Shown here piece after piece: positions 1 to 8,614 of a stretch of DNA of 64,000 nucleotides. Under the pieces are notes generated by a model. It saw nothing but the letters and a program-made list of their open reading frames with translations, did no database searches and was not told the origin of the DNA. A program made the position numbers and the translations under genes. The stretch is from assembly GCF_023716485.1 (NCBI RefSeq), contig NZ_CP092418.1, positions 1,905,001 to 1,969,000 of the forward strand, given 5' to 3'. The stretch is from Microbulbifer variabilis (GTDB taxonomy: Bacteria > Pseudomonadota > Gammaproteobacteria > Pseudomonadales > Cellvibrionaceae). Position 1 is the stretch's first letter; every line of letters starts with the position of its first letter.

Positions 1-1231
1 TATAGGCGTTGTGGGTGGCGAACTGCGGGTAAATCGCTTCTTCCGCGTCCAGCAGTTTTTTTGCACACACTTGGTAGGACAAGTCGGTGTGGCATTTGCG
101 CGTGTACACCGGGTAATCGCTCAAGCCCATTTGTTGGGCGTGCTTGATTTCGCTATCCCAGTAAGCGCCTTTAACCAGGCGCACCATCAGCTTGCGGCCG
201 GTGTCGCGGCCCAGGGCAATCAGCCAGTCGGCCACATGGGGGGCACGCTTCTGGTAGGCTTGCAAAACAAAGCCGAGGCCCTGCCAATCTTTCAGTTCCG
301 GGTCGCGGGCCAGGGCTTCAAAAATATCCAGGGAAATATCCAGGCGCTCGGCCTCTTCCGCATCGATATTCAGGCCCATATCGTATTTGGCGGCGGCCAC
401 ACACAGGCGTTTTACCTGCGGCAGTAGTTCGCCCATTACACGCTCGCGCTGCAATACGCTGTAGCGGGGGTGTAGGGCGGAGAGTTTGATAGAGATGCCG
501 TTGGCTTCGACGACATCGCGTTTACTGTTGTCTTTGCCGATGGCTTCGATGGCCATCATATAGGCGTCGTAATAGCGCTGGGCGTCGGCCATGGTGCGCG
601 CACCTTCGCCGAGCATATCGAAGGAGAAGCGGGTGCCGGGCAGGTTTTCCTTGGGGCCGCGCTTCAGGGCTTCCTCGATGGTGCGGCCCAATACATATTG
701 GCCGCCCATAATTTTCATGGCCTGCATCATAGAAGTGCGCACCATGGGTTCGCCGATGCGGCTGATCAGGCGCTTCATCCAATGAGAGGGGCGCTCGGTG
801 ATATCCGGGTCCAGCTCGACCACGCTGCCGGTGAGCATCAGCCCCCAGGTGGAGGCGTTCACGAACAGAGAATCTGACTGGCCACGATGGCTGGACCAGT
901 TGCCGGAATGCACTTTCTCGGCAATCAGTTTGTCGGCAGTATCAGCATCGGGAACCCTGAGGAGGGATTCCGCTAAGCACATCAGTGCCACGCCTTCTTT
1001 ATTGGAAAGGCCGAACTGCTGCAGGAAGGCATCGAGTGTGCCGCGCTTGCTGCGCTGCTGGCGCGAGTGGCGCACCAGCTCGCGCGAGGTGTTCAGAATT
1101 TTCTTGCGTAGGGCGTCACTGGGGCGGGGGGCGGCCAGGAGCTCGCTAACACATTGGTTTTCGTCGGCGTGCAAATACTCGTGTGCCCGCTCTCGGGCAT
1201 TCTGGAGATCTCCGGCGAAGTTTGTCGACAT
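1..1231 (-). CDS. putA: Bifunctional proline dehydrogenase / P5C dehydrogenase PutA (5' part, runs off window)
   Basis: The first 410 codons of PutA are visible, reading leftward from the ATG at 1231; the rest lies beyond base 1. PutA oxidises proline to glutamate: an FAD-dependent proline dehydrogenase barrel makes pyrroline-5-carboxylate and a C-terminal NAD-dependent aldehyde dehydrogenase, outside the window, finishes the step. The seen part has the N-terminal helical arm and then barrel motifs typical of PutA: YVLGRTIEEAL, SIKLSALHPRY and LMVRLVKGAYWDSEIK. It starts directly with the helical arm and lacks the ribbon-helix-helix domain that lets the E. coli type repress its own gene. Regulation is therefore probably by the divergent Lrp-type gene starting at 1373, with 141 bases between the two starts. 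Incomplete only because of the window edge. Confidence 0.93.
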   Translation of the reverse strand, partial: MSTNFAGDLQNARERAHEYLHADENQCVSELLAAPRPSDALRKKILNTSRELVRHSRQQRSKRGTLDAFLQQFGLSNKEGVALMCLAESLLRVPDADTADKLIAEKVHSGNWSSHRGQSDSLFVNASTWGLMLTGSVVELDPDITERPSHWMKRLISRIGEPMVRTSMMQAMKIMGGQYVLGRTIEEALKRGPKENLPGTRFSFDMLGEGARTMADAQRYYDAYMMAIEAIGKDNSKRDVVEANGISIKLSALHPRYSVLQRERVMGELLPQVKRLCVAAAKYDMGLNIDAEEAERLDISLDIFEALARDPELKDWQGLGFVLQAYQKRAPHVADWLIALGRDTGRKLMVRLVKGAYWDSEIKHAQQMGLSDYPVYTRKCHTDLSYQVCAKKLLDAEEAIYPQFATHNAY

Positions 1232-1372
1232 ATCGTCTCCCAAGCTCTATATCTAGGGTCAGAATAAAAGACCGGATTATGTGCGAAAGTGCTTAGAATT
1301 AATCGCCATTTTGGCGACGGTTGTGGTTAAATATCACGCCTAAATGCGTGATTGCCAGTAGGGTATTTTGTA

Positions 1373-1882
1373 ATGTCTCGACAGTTGGAAGATCTGGATC
1401 GTATCGATCGCCAAATACTGCGGATTCTTCAACGGCATGGCCGCCTGCCAAACGTGGAGTTGGCGCGCCGTGTGAACCTCAGTCCCACCCCCTGCCTGGA
1501 GCGGGTCAAGCGCCTCGAGCGAGAGGGCTTTATCCGTGATTATGTGGCGTTGCTGGACCCTCTCAAGGTTCATGCCGGCTTGGTGGTATACATCCAGGTG
1601 ACGTTGAATAACACCGCTACCGAGGCCCTGGAGGCCTTTAACCAGCATGTGGCAGGCCTTGAGGAAGTGCAGGAATGTCATATGGTGGCCGGCGGCTTTG
1701 ATTATCTTGTGAAGATTCGCATTAAGGATATGCTGGGTTACCGCCGTTTTCTCGGTGAGAAGCTGGCCTCGGTACCGGGTGTACGGGAAACCCACACCTA
1801 TGTGGTGATGGAGGAAGTAAAAACAGATACTGCCGTGGCGGTACCTGATCCAGAGCCTAAAGGTAAAACTACCAGGCGCTAG
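1373..1882 (+). CDS. Lrp/AsnC-family transcriptional regulator, probably of putA
   Basis: A 169-residue protein with the standard Lrp layout: an N-terminal helix-turn-helix (about residues 5-60, including LDRIDRQILRILQRHG and ELARRVNLSPTPCLERVKRL) and a C-terminal RAM ligand-binding domain (about 70-150). I chose the ATG at 1373, which begins MSRQLEDLD and has AGGG 8-12 bases upstream, over an in-frame start 21 bases earlier. It is divergent from putA. In several proteobacteria an Lrp-type protein (PutR) activates putA in response to proline, so this pairing plus the missing RHH domain of PutA suggests that role. The family call is firm; the target is inferred from position. Confidence 0.9.
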   Translation: MSRQLEDLDRIDRQILRILQRHGRLPNVELARRVNLSPTPCLERVKRLEREGFIRDYVALLDPLKVHAGLVVYIQVTLNNTATEALEAFNQHVAGLEEVQECHMVAGGFDYLVKIRIKDMLGYRRFLGEKLASVPGVRETHTYVVMEEVKTDTAVAVPDPEPKGKTTRR

Positions 1883-2185
1883 GCCTGCGTTTGAACGGTC
1901 AAGGATGGCCGAAACGCTCACCACTTGGCAGATAATAAACAAACAAGGTTGCCGAGACGGTGGGGGAGAGAGCACTCTTAGGTATCTTTCTGGGATAAGC
2001 TCGAACAGGGCTACACACCTAAACACTTCCCAGCACGGCAAACCTTTCTATTGATTGCAGATTTCCCAGGGGAAAATGGCGAATTGGCAACCAATTTCTG
2101 CCAGGATTTTATTATCCTCAACATTATGAGTGAGCGGTGCCCTGTGCCGCCCATCCAACCGCGATAACGATAAAGTAGGTACTGT
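1883..2185 (+). other. Intergenic stretch without a recognised gene
   Basis: About 300 bases between the Lrp-type regulator and the acyl-CoA dehydrogenase. I see no open frame with a convincing start and no strong hairpin. It presumably holds the promoter of the acyl-CoA dehydrogenase, whose ATG at 2186 is preceded by AAGTAGG. Confidence 0.5.
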
Positions 2186-3340
2186 ATGGATTTTTCACTG
2201 AGCGAAGAGCAGCAGATGATTCAGGATGCGGCGCGTCAGTTTGCCGAGAGCGAACTGAAGCCCATCGCCGCAGAGCTCGATAAAACCGGTAACCGCGAGT
2301 TGATGCTGGCCAAGCTGAAAGCCTTGGCTGAACTGGGTTTTATGGGGATCAATATCGATCCCAACTACGGTGGCACCGGTGCCGGCACCATAGCTTTCAG
2401 CCTGGCGATTACCGAGCTCGCCCGCGGCTGCAGTTCCACGGCTACGACCACTTCTGTTACCAATATGGTGGCCGAGGTCATCCAGGCCGTCGGCAATGAA
2501 GAGCAGCGACAAAAGTATTTACCCAAGATTTGCAGCGGTGAATATGCCGCGGGTTCTTTTTGCCTGACAGAACCGGGGTCAGGTTCCGATGCCGCAGCCA
2601 TGCGCACCCGCGCCGTGAAAGACGGTGACGAATATGTGCTCAGTGGCAGCAAACTGTTTATCAGCAGTGCTGAGTTCGCTGGCATTTTTGTAGTTTGGGC
2701 AGTAACCGATCCCGAGGCGGCCAAAGGCAAAGGCATTAGTTGCTTCCTGGTGGAGGCTGGCACACCGGGTCTGATTATCGGTAAGGCCGAGGAGAAGATG
2801 GGGCAGAAGGCGTCTGTTACCAATGAAGTATCCTTCGACAATTGCAGAATCCCCGCCGCCAATCTGTTGGGTGCAGAGAACCGCGGTTTCCGCATTGCCG
2901 CCGGCGAGTTGGCCGGTGGGCGCATTGGTATTGGCTCACTAGCGCTGGGCATCGGTCTTGAGGCATTGGACTGTGCTCGCAGTTACATGCACGAGCGCGA
3001 GCAATTCGGCAAGAAGTTGGCGCAATTCCAGGGTTTGCAGTGGCAACTGGCTGATAAATATACCGAGTTGGAAGGTGCTCGTTTGCTGTTGTTACAAGCC
3101 GCATGGCAAAAAGATGCCGGTCAGGCATTCGGCCCTGCGGCCTCTATGGGCAAGCTGTTTGCCAGTGAAAAAGCCAATGAAGCCTGCTACCTGGCCCTAC
3201 AAATTCACGGTGGGGTGGGTTATACCCGCGAGTATCCGCTGGAGCGTATGAGCCGCGATGTACGCATTACCACTATTTACGAGGGAACTAGCGAAATACA
3301 ACGCCTGATTATCGCCCGGCATCTACTCGATGTGCGTTGA
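2186..3340 (+). CDS. Acyl-CoA dehydrogenase (short-chain type, about 380 aa)
   Basis: A 384-residue enzyme of normal family length. It introduces an alpha,beta double bond into an acyl-CoA with FAD, passing electrons to electron-transfer flavoprotein, in fatty-acid or branched-chain amino-acid breakdown. Order: N-terminal helical domain starting MDFSLSEEQQMIQDAAR, middle beta domain with the FAD/substrate motif CLTEPGSGSDAA, and C-terminal helical domain with QIHGGVGYTREYPLER and the catalytic-Glu motif IYEGTSEIQRLIIAR. The closest general type is the short-chain or short/branched-chain group; exact substrate cannot be read from the sequence. It stands alone, followed by tandem hairpins. Confidence 0.93.
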   Translation: MDFSLSEEQQMIQDAARQFAESELKPIAAELDKTGNRELMLAKLKALAELGFMGINIDPNYGGTGAGTIAFSLAITELARGCSSTATTTSVTNMVAEVIQAVGNEEQRQKYLPKICSGEYAAGSFCLTEPGSGSDAAAMRTRAVKDGDEYVLSGSKLFISSAEFAGIFVVWAVTDPEAAKGKGISCFLVEAGTPGLIIGKAEEKMGQKASVTNEVSFDNCRIPAANLLGAENRGFRIAAGELAGGRIGIGSLALGIGLEALDCARSYMHEREQFGKKLAQFQGLQWQLADKYTELEGARLLLLQAAWQKDAGQAFGPAASMGKLFASEKANEACYLALQIHGGVGYTREYPLERMSRDVRITTIYEGTSEIQRLIIARHLLDVR

Positions 3341-3429
3341 TGGATTTATGTAGCCAGTGACTTGTGGCCCTGGGGAGGTGGACTATTTCCGACTTGCCCA
3401 GTGCCCCCGGAGCCGCACCTTATAGTGTC

Positions 3430-3472
3430 CCAGCCAGGACACGCTGGCTGGCCCCGCCCTTCATAGCGGGGC
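3430..3472 (+). terminator. Tandem GC-rich hairpins downstream of the acyl-CoA dehydrogenase
   Basis: Two adjacent perfect stem-loops: CCAGCCAG (3430-3437) pairs with CTGGCTGG (3444-3451) around a 6-base loop, and GCCCCGC (3451-3457) pairs with GCGGGGC (3466-3472) around an 8-base loop. They share one base. There is no T-run, so this may be a transcript-end stabiliser or REP-like element and not a classical intrinsic terminator. Confidence 0.5.
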
Positions 3473-3621
3473 TAGTGACTAACGACCTTCCTCTGCCAGC
3501 CTATAATCCTTCCTATTCTCTACAGAAGAGCCTCTTCTTCCACTTTGCTCTCAACCATTATTTTTTACTAATAGGCAGATCCACTACAGGGATTGGCGCA
3601 ATTTAATATCGGGTGAGAAAA

Positions 3622-5634
3622 ATGAAAAAAAACCGAGGTGCTATTGCTAGAAATGGCGCTCTGATCTTATTTTTTTTGTTATTCATTCCCAGTTTACTGT
3701 TGGCGTACGAACCAAAGCCTGCCAGCGTAATTACAAAAAAAGCAAATCAGGCGGTACTGAAAGAGTTGCCCTTTGCCAATCGGGAGGATTTTGCCAATGT
3801 AAAAAGGGGATTTATTGCCCCACTTTTGAATGACGGTATTATCAAAAATGAAAAAGGTGATCAGGTATGGAACCTGCAGGCCTTCCAATTCGCCAATGAC
3901 CAACAAGCCCCTGCCACAGCTAACCCCAGTCTCTGGCGCCAGCTTCAGTTAATCTCCCAGGGCGGTCTCTATGAAGTGATACCGCGAATTTACCAGGTGC
4001 GCAGCGCAGATCTTTCCAATATCACTTTTATTGAAGGGGATACCGGGGTCATTGTTATGGATCCCTTAATCTCTACGGAAACCGCAAAAGCCGGCTTGGA
4101 TTTATATCGTGAGCACCGGGGAAATAAACCGATAGTGGCAGTGATTTATACCCACAGCCATGTCGATCATTACGGCGGTGTACGTGGGGTAGTTAATGAG
4201 GAGGAGGTAAAATCTGGCAAGGTGAAAGTGATCGCACCCAAAGATTTTTTAATTGAGGCGGTCAGTGAAAATGTGTTTGCCGGTAATCATATGGCACGCC
4301 GTGCCAGTTTTATGTATGGCAACCTTATACCCAAAGGCCCAATGGGTACTCTGGGATCGGGCTTGGGGCTGGAAACGTCCACAGGTACCGTCACTCTGAT
4401 TGAGCCTACTGATACGATCAGTAAAACTGGTGAAACAAGAAAAATTGATGGCCTCACGTTTGAGTTTTTGATGGCACCGGGCTCCGAGGCCCCAGCAGAA
4501 ATGCACTTTTATATTCCCGAATTAAAGGCGCTTACTGCTGCGGAGAATGCCACTCACACACTGCACAACCTTTATACCCTGCGCGGCGCCAAGGTGCGCA
4601 ATGCCCGGGCCTGGTCCCGCTATCTCAATGAGACACTTCAGCGTTGGGGGGGGCAGGCGGAGGTGCTCTTTGCTCCACACCACTGGCCCACCTGGGGGCA
4701 GGAGAAGGTCGTCAACCATTTGAAAAAGCAGCGCGACCTGTATAAGTACCTCAATGACCAGACCCTGCGATTGGCTAATCATGGCTATAACATGGTCCAG
4801 ACTGCTGAGTTAATGCAACTGCCCCCAGAGCTTTCCCAATACTGGGCCAATCGTGGATATTATGGCAGTGTCAATCACGATACCCGCGCGGTATGGAACT
4901 ATTACCTTGGGTTTTTCGATGGAAATCCAGCGCGCCTCTACCCGATGCCACCCACTGCTGCGGGTAAAAAATACGTCCAATATATGGGTGGGGCCGCTAA
5001 TGTCATAAAACAAGCCAAAAAGGACTATGAGGCTGGAGAATACCGCTGGGTGGCGGAGGTGTTGGATAAGCTCGTTTCTGCTGAGCCTAACAACCGCGCC
5101 GCACGTGATCTGCTGGCGAATGCGCTGGAGCAGATGGGTTACCAACAAGAAAATGGAACCTGGAGAAACTTTTTTTTAAGTGGCGCCAGGGAGTTGCGCG
5201 ATGGTATAGAGCGATTGCCAGTACCATTAACAGCAAGCGCCGATACAATCCGCAGTATGCCTACCGTACTTATTTTTGATTACCTGGGGATTCGATTAAA
5301 TGGTCCCAAGGCCACCGGGAAGCAGATTGCTATTAATATTAGTTTGCCGGACATACAGGAAGCTTACTCTCTTGTGCTTGAGAATGCTGTGCTCAACTAC
5401 GGCCCCCCAATAGAAAAGCCCCAAAGCTTCGTTACTCTTAATCGCAATGATCTCAACGATATTATCCTGGGCGCATCCTCTATAGAGGAAAAAATGAATG
5501 AAGGTGCGGTGAAAATTGATGGGGATGTGGGGCAATTAAAGGTATTGCTTTCCCTTATGGATAAGTTTGATTTTTGGTGGAATCTGGTTACTCCAGAACC
5601 TATGAATATAAATGCTCCAGAGGAACAGCCGTAA
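3622..5634 (+). CDS. Secreted alkyl sulfatase, metallo-beta-lactamase fold (SdsA1/YjcS-like)
   Basis: A 670-residue protein with a Sec signal peptide (about residues 1-30, ending near LLLAYEP). The di-zinc motif THSHVDHYGG lies at about residues 177-186, and the family's second metal/substrate segment is seen as AAENATHTLHNLY. The C-terminal third matches the dimerisation and sterol-carrier-like domains of SdsA1. Such enzymes hydrolyse primary alkyl sulfates such as dodecyl sulfate to alcohol and sulfate in the periplasm. I chose the ATG at 3622 because GGGTGAG sits just upstream; a GTG at 3613 is also in frame. It stands alone and converges with the monooxygenase gene. Confidence 0.9.
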   Translation: MKKNRGAIARNGALILFFLLFIPSLLLAYEPKPASVITKKANQAVLKELPFANREDFANVKRGFIAPLLNDGIIKNEKGDQVWNLQAFQFANDQQAPATANPSLWRQLQLISQGGLYEVIPRIYQVRSADLSNITFIEGDTGVIVMDPLISTETAKAGLDLYREHRGNKPIVAVIYTHSHVDHYGGVRGVVNEEEVKSGKVKVIAPKDFLIEAVSENVFAGNHMARRASFMYGNLIPKGPMGTLGSGLGLETSTGTVTLIEPTDTISKTGETRKIDGLTFEFLMAPGSEAPAEMHFYIPELKALTAAENATHTLHNLYTLRGAKVRNARAWSRYLNETLQRWGGQAEVLFAPHHWPTWGQEKVVNHLKKQRDLYKYLNDQTLRLANHGYNMVQTAELMQLPPELSQYWANRGYYGSVNHDTRAVWNYYLGFFDGNPARLYPMPPTAAGKKYVQYMGGAANVIKQAKKDYEAGEYRWVAEVLDKLVSAEPNNRAARDLLANALEQMGYQQENGTWRNFFLSGARELRDGIERLPVPLTASADTIRSMPTVLIFDYLGIRLNGPKATGKQIAINISLPDIQEAYSLVLENAVLNYGPPIEKPQSFVTLNRNDLNDIILGASSIEEKMNEGAVKIDGDVGQLKVLLSLMDKFDFWWNLVTPEPMNINAPEEQP

Positions 5635-5956
5635 TGCCATTTCTTATACTTCTTGTTGGAGATGGTTTAGTGTTATGTAAATCTTTGTGTTTTAAATCTT
5701 CCGGGCTTGATTCGGAGTGTTTATGGATGAAGCACCTGGGTAGAAATGCTTGAAGGTAATGGTGCTCTGGAAGAGATTGCGAACTTTAGAGTTTCTTGGA
5801 GATAAAATATAAAGATTTAATTCATGGTGATTTTTACTCTGACTGTTTATGTGTGGGCTTGTAAGGCCACATTATCTAATTTCTATAGCGAAGGTGTATT
5901 AAAAAAGATGTGTGGCCCATGATGAAAAGTTGATTTTTAATATTTGTAAGTGAGGT
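5635..5956 (+). other. AT-rich gap between convergent genes
   Basis: No gene seen. An inverted repeat, GGCCACA (5865-5871) with TGTGGCC (5911-5917), brackets an A/T-rich loop and could act as a weak shared transcription end. Confidence 0.4.
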
Positions 5957-7489
5957 TCAATGAGTAGCGATTTCCTCTGTTTGATTGCTTGTTAATCGTG
6001 TTGTTTCTGGCTCTATAGCATTTTTTCCCTTCTGAAAGGTAAGGATTCCATCCGCAATAGATCCCTGTAGTAAAATTTTGCAATCCTGTTCGTAATTGTT
6101 CAGTAGGCGCCACGGATATTTATTCCCCTGGCGGGGAAGTGCATGATTACCTCTTCTGACATAACCGGAACTCAGGCTGCTCATCACAGAGTCACTTTCT
6201 GCGCACCCCTCGCTATCAACCGGTAGACATATATCAAGTTGATGCTCGTCCATATAATTGATTAAACGGCAGATGTAGCGTGCAGAGATATCTGCTTTTA
6301 GGGTCCAGGGGGCATTAGTATATCCAAACACCCAAGACATATTGGGGACACCTTCTAAGAGCACAGCTTTGTAAGTGAGCTTCTCACTGATGGGTACTTT
6401 CTTGCCATCAATACTCAGCTGCATGCCTCCGAGCACTTGGATATTTAATCCGGTAGCTGTGATAATGATATCCGCATCGATCTGTTGCCCTGATTCCAAC
6501 TCGATACCCTGTTTGTCAATGGCTTTTATCTCCCCAGTTTCTACTGAGGCTTTGCCTGATTTTATTGCTGCAAAGAAATCATCATCGGGCACTGCGCAAA
6601 TACGTTGATCCCAGGGGCTGTAGCTCGGTGTGAAGTGACGCATATCAAAGTCGTTGGGTAGGCTTTTGCGAACACCCCGCAGGAACAGTTTACGCATAAA
6701 ATGTGGCCAGTGTTTAGAAGCCTTAAAGAGCCAGCGTTGTATTTTTATATTTCGCCAGCGCGCAAAATTAAAAACCCAGGATTTTGGTAGAAACTTTAGT
6801 AACAGCGCCGAGAGTTTATCGAACGCGGGTACGGAAATAACATAACTAGGAGAGCGCTGTAACATGGTGACATGCTTGGCTTGATCAGCCAGGGCGGGTA
6901 CCAGGGTAATAGCGGTGGCACCACTGCCAATCACAACAATTTTTTTGTTTTGGTAATCCAGTTCTTCCGGCCAGTGCTGGGGGTGGATGTAGTCACCCTG
7001 AAACTGTTCGGCACCAGGAATTTTTGGGAGATATCCCTGGGAATGATCGTAATACCCGGTACATGAGATTAAAAACTTACAGCTGTAGTAACAGGGCTTG
7101 CCGCTCTGAGTATTGCTTCCCTGCAGAATCCATAGTTCTTTTTGGCTATCCCAGTTGGCGCTGAAGAGGTCGACATTAAAGTGAATATCTCTACTAACTG
7201 CATACTCGTCTGCAGTATCAATGAGGTATTGGCGGATAGAGGGTCCATCAGCCAGTACTTTCAGTCCCGGCCATGGGCGGAAGTCAAAGCCAAAGGTGAA
7301 CATATCTGAATCCGAACGAATACCTGGGTAGCGGAATAAATCCCAGGTGCCTCCGATTTGAGAGCGACGCTCTAGGATGGCAATTTTCTTGGAGGGGCAT
7401 TCGCGGCGCAGGTGGCAGGCGGTTCCGATACCGGAAAGCCCGGCTCCAATAATTAGCACATCAAAGTGAAGTGGTTGCAAAATCATCAT
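5957..7489 (-). CDS. Flavin-containing Baeyer-Villiger-type monooxygenase
   Basis: A 510-residue FAD/NADPH enzyme. The FAD-binding GAGLSG is at residues 15-20, followed by ERRSQIGGTWDLFRYPGIRSD. The Baeyer-Villiger fingerprint FxGxxxHxxxWP is present as FQGDYIHPQHWP, and the NADPH-binding GSGATAITLVPALA follows it. Members insert oxygen next to a ketone or oxidise sulfur or nitrogen; the general look is that of the EtaA-like group. Its start is 108 bases from a divergent AraC-type regulator, which suggests inducible expression by a substrate. No other catabolic gene is adjacent, so the natural substrate is unknown. Confidence 0.9.
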   Translation of the reverse strand: MMILQPLHFDVLIIGAGLSGIGTACHLRRECPSKKIAILERRSQIGGTWDLFRYPGIRSDSDMFTFGFDFRPWPGLKVLADGPSIRQYLIDTADEYAVSRDIHFNVDLFSANWDSQKELWILQGSNTQSGKPCYYSCKFLISCTGYYDHSQGYLPKIPGAEQFQGDYIHPQHWPEELDYQNKKIVVIGSGATAITLVPALADQAKHVTMLQRSPSYVISVPAFDKLSALLLKFLPKSWVFNFARWRNIKIQRWLFKASKHWPHFMRKLFLRGVRKSLPNDFDMRHFTPSYSPWDQRICAVPDDDFFAAIKSGKASVETGEIKAIDKQGIELESGQQIDADIIITATGLNIQVLGGMQLSIDGKKVPISEKLTYKAVLLEGVPNMSWVFGYTNAPWTLKADISARYICRLINYMDEHQLDICLPVDSEGCAESDSVMSSLSSGYVRRGNHALPRQGNKYPWRLLNNYEQDCKILLQGSIADGILTFQKGKNAIEPETTRLTSNQTEEIATH

Positions 7490-7597
7490 CCTTCTTGTGT
7501 CTTTAGACGCAATAGACTGCGTAGATGTGGAGCCTTTTTATTGCTACATTGCGACAAAAAATTATCTTGAGGCGTCAGCTGGCGCCCTGGAGGAGCA

Positions 7598-8614
7598 ATG
7601 GGTAGTTTGATACGAGCCAGTGTGCTTACGGGGTATAGCGAACTGGCATCGGAGCTTGGAGGAGATGCCCGCACATTTCTTACGAAATTCAGTCTTCCTG
7701 AGGATATTGTCATATCGGATAGCCGCTTGCTGTCACACTTGGATGTAGCGCGCTTGCTGGAGCTAACCGCCGAGCGGTTAGAGTGCGCTGACTTTGCCCT
7801 TCGTCTGGCAGTAAGACAGGGGGTCGATCGATTGGGGGGGATTGCGGTGATAGCCTGCAACTCCACGTCGGCCAGAGAGGCGATTCTGGCGGTGGCTAGG
7901 TTTATGTCATTGCACAGCCCCGCTATTCACTTGCGGATTGAATCGGTCCCTGGTGGTACTTTAGAGCGCGTGGTATTCGATCAACTCGATCCGGCTTTAT
8001 CGTGCTTTCACCAGATCCATGAGCAAACCTTGGGGAATGCGCTGGTGATGTTGCAAATGCTGATGGGCGCGAATGTGGCACCGCAGCGAGTCCTGTTGCC
8101 ACATGCCGCTCTGACCGATCCCGCCGATTACTTTGAATACTTTTCCTGCCCGGTGGAATTCCTTTCCGGTTACTGCGCCATGGAGTACCCGGCACAGCAG
8201 CTGGATACTCCGCTCGCTTGTGCCGATCCGGTTACCAAACGGTTGGCCATCAATTATTTAGAGCAGCAGTCTGTTTCTTCTGATGCCTCTCTGAGTACAC
8301 AGGTTAGGGACTTGATGCGGCAATTGCTGCCTACTGGCCAGTATCAGGTGGGGGTGGTCGCGGCCCACTTAAGCCTGCACCCACGTACTCTGCAGAGACG
8401 TCTGGCAGGTGAGGGTTTGCGCTTTGATGCCTTGTTGGACCTGGTGCGTAGGGAGATGGCTGCGGAGTACTTGGCAAATACCGGGCTGGCTCTGGGACAG
8501 ATTACCGGGCTGCTGGGATATGCGGAGCAGAGCACTTTTCAGCGCGCTTGTCGGCGGTGGTTTTCGGATACGCCGCGTAACTACCGTCGCCGGCTGGCCC
8601 CTGCCGATCAATAG
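7598..8614 (+). CDS. AraC-family transcriptional regulator
   Basis: A 338-residue regulator. The N-terminal about 200 residues match the arabinose-binding-like domain found in OruR/ArgR-type regulators, and the C-terminal about 100 residues hold the two helix-turn-helices (VGVVAAHLSLHPRTLQRRL and the end motif SDTPRNYRRRL). GGAGGAG precedes the ATG with good spacing. It is divergent from the monooxygenase and probably controls it. Its 3' end overlaps the end of the convergent DUF1254 gene by 7 bases. Confidence 0.9.
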   Translation: MGSLIRASVLTGYSELASELGGDARTFLTKFSLPEDIVISDSRLLSHLDVARLLELTAERLECADFALRLAVRQGVDRLGGIAVIACNSTSAREAILAVARFMSLHSPAIHLRIESVPGGTLERVVFDQLDPALSCFHQIHEQTLGNALVMLQMLMGANVAPQRVLLPHAALTDPADYFEYFSCPVEFLSGYCAMEYPAQQLDTPLACADPVTKRLAINYLEQQSVSSDASLSTQVRDLMRQLLPTGQYQVGVVAAHLSLHPRTLQRRLAGEGLRFDALLDLVRREMAAEYLANTGLALGQITGLLGYAEQSTFQRACRRWFSDTPRNYRRRLAPADQ

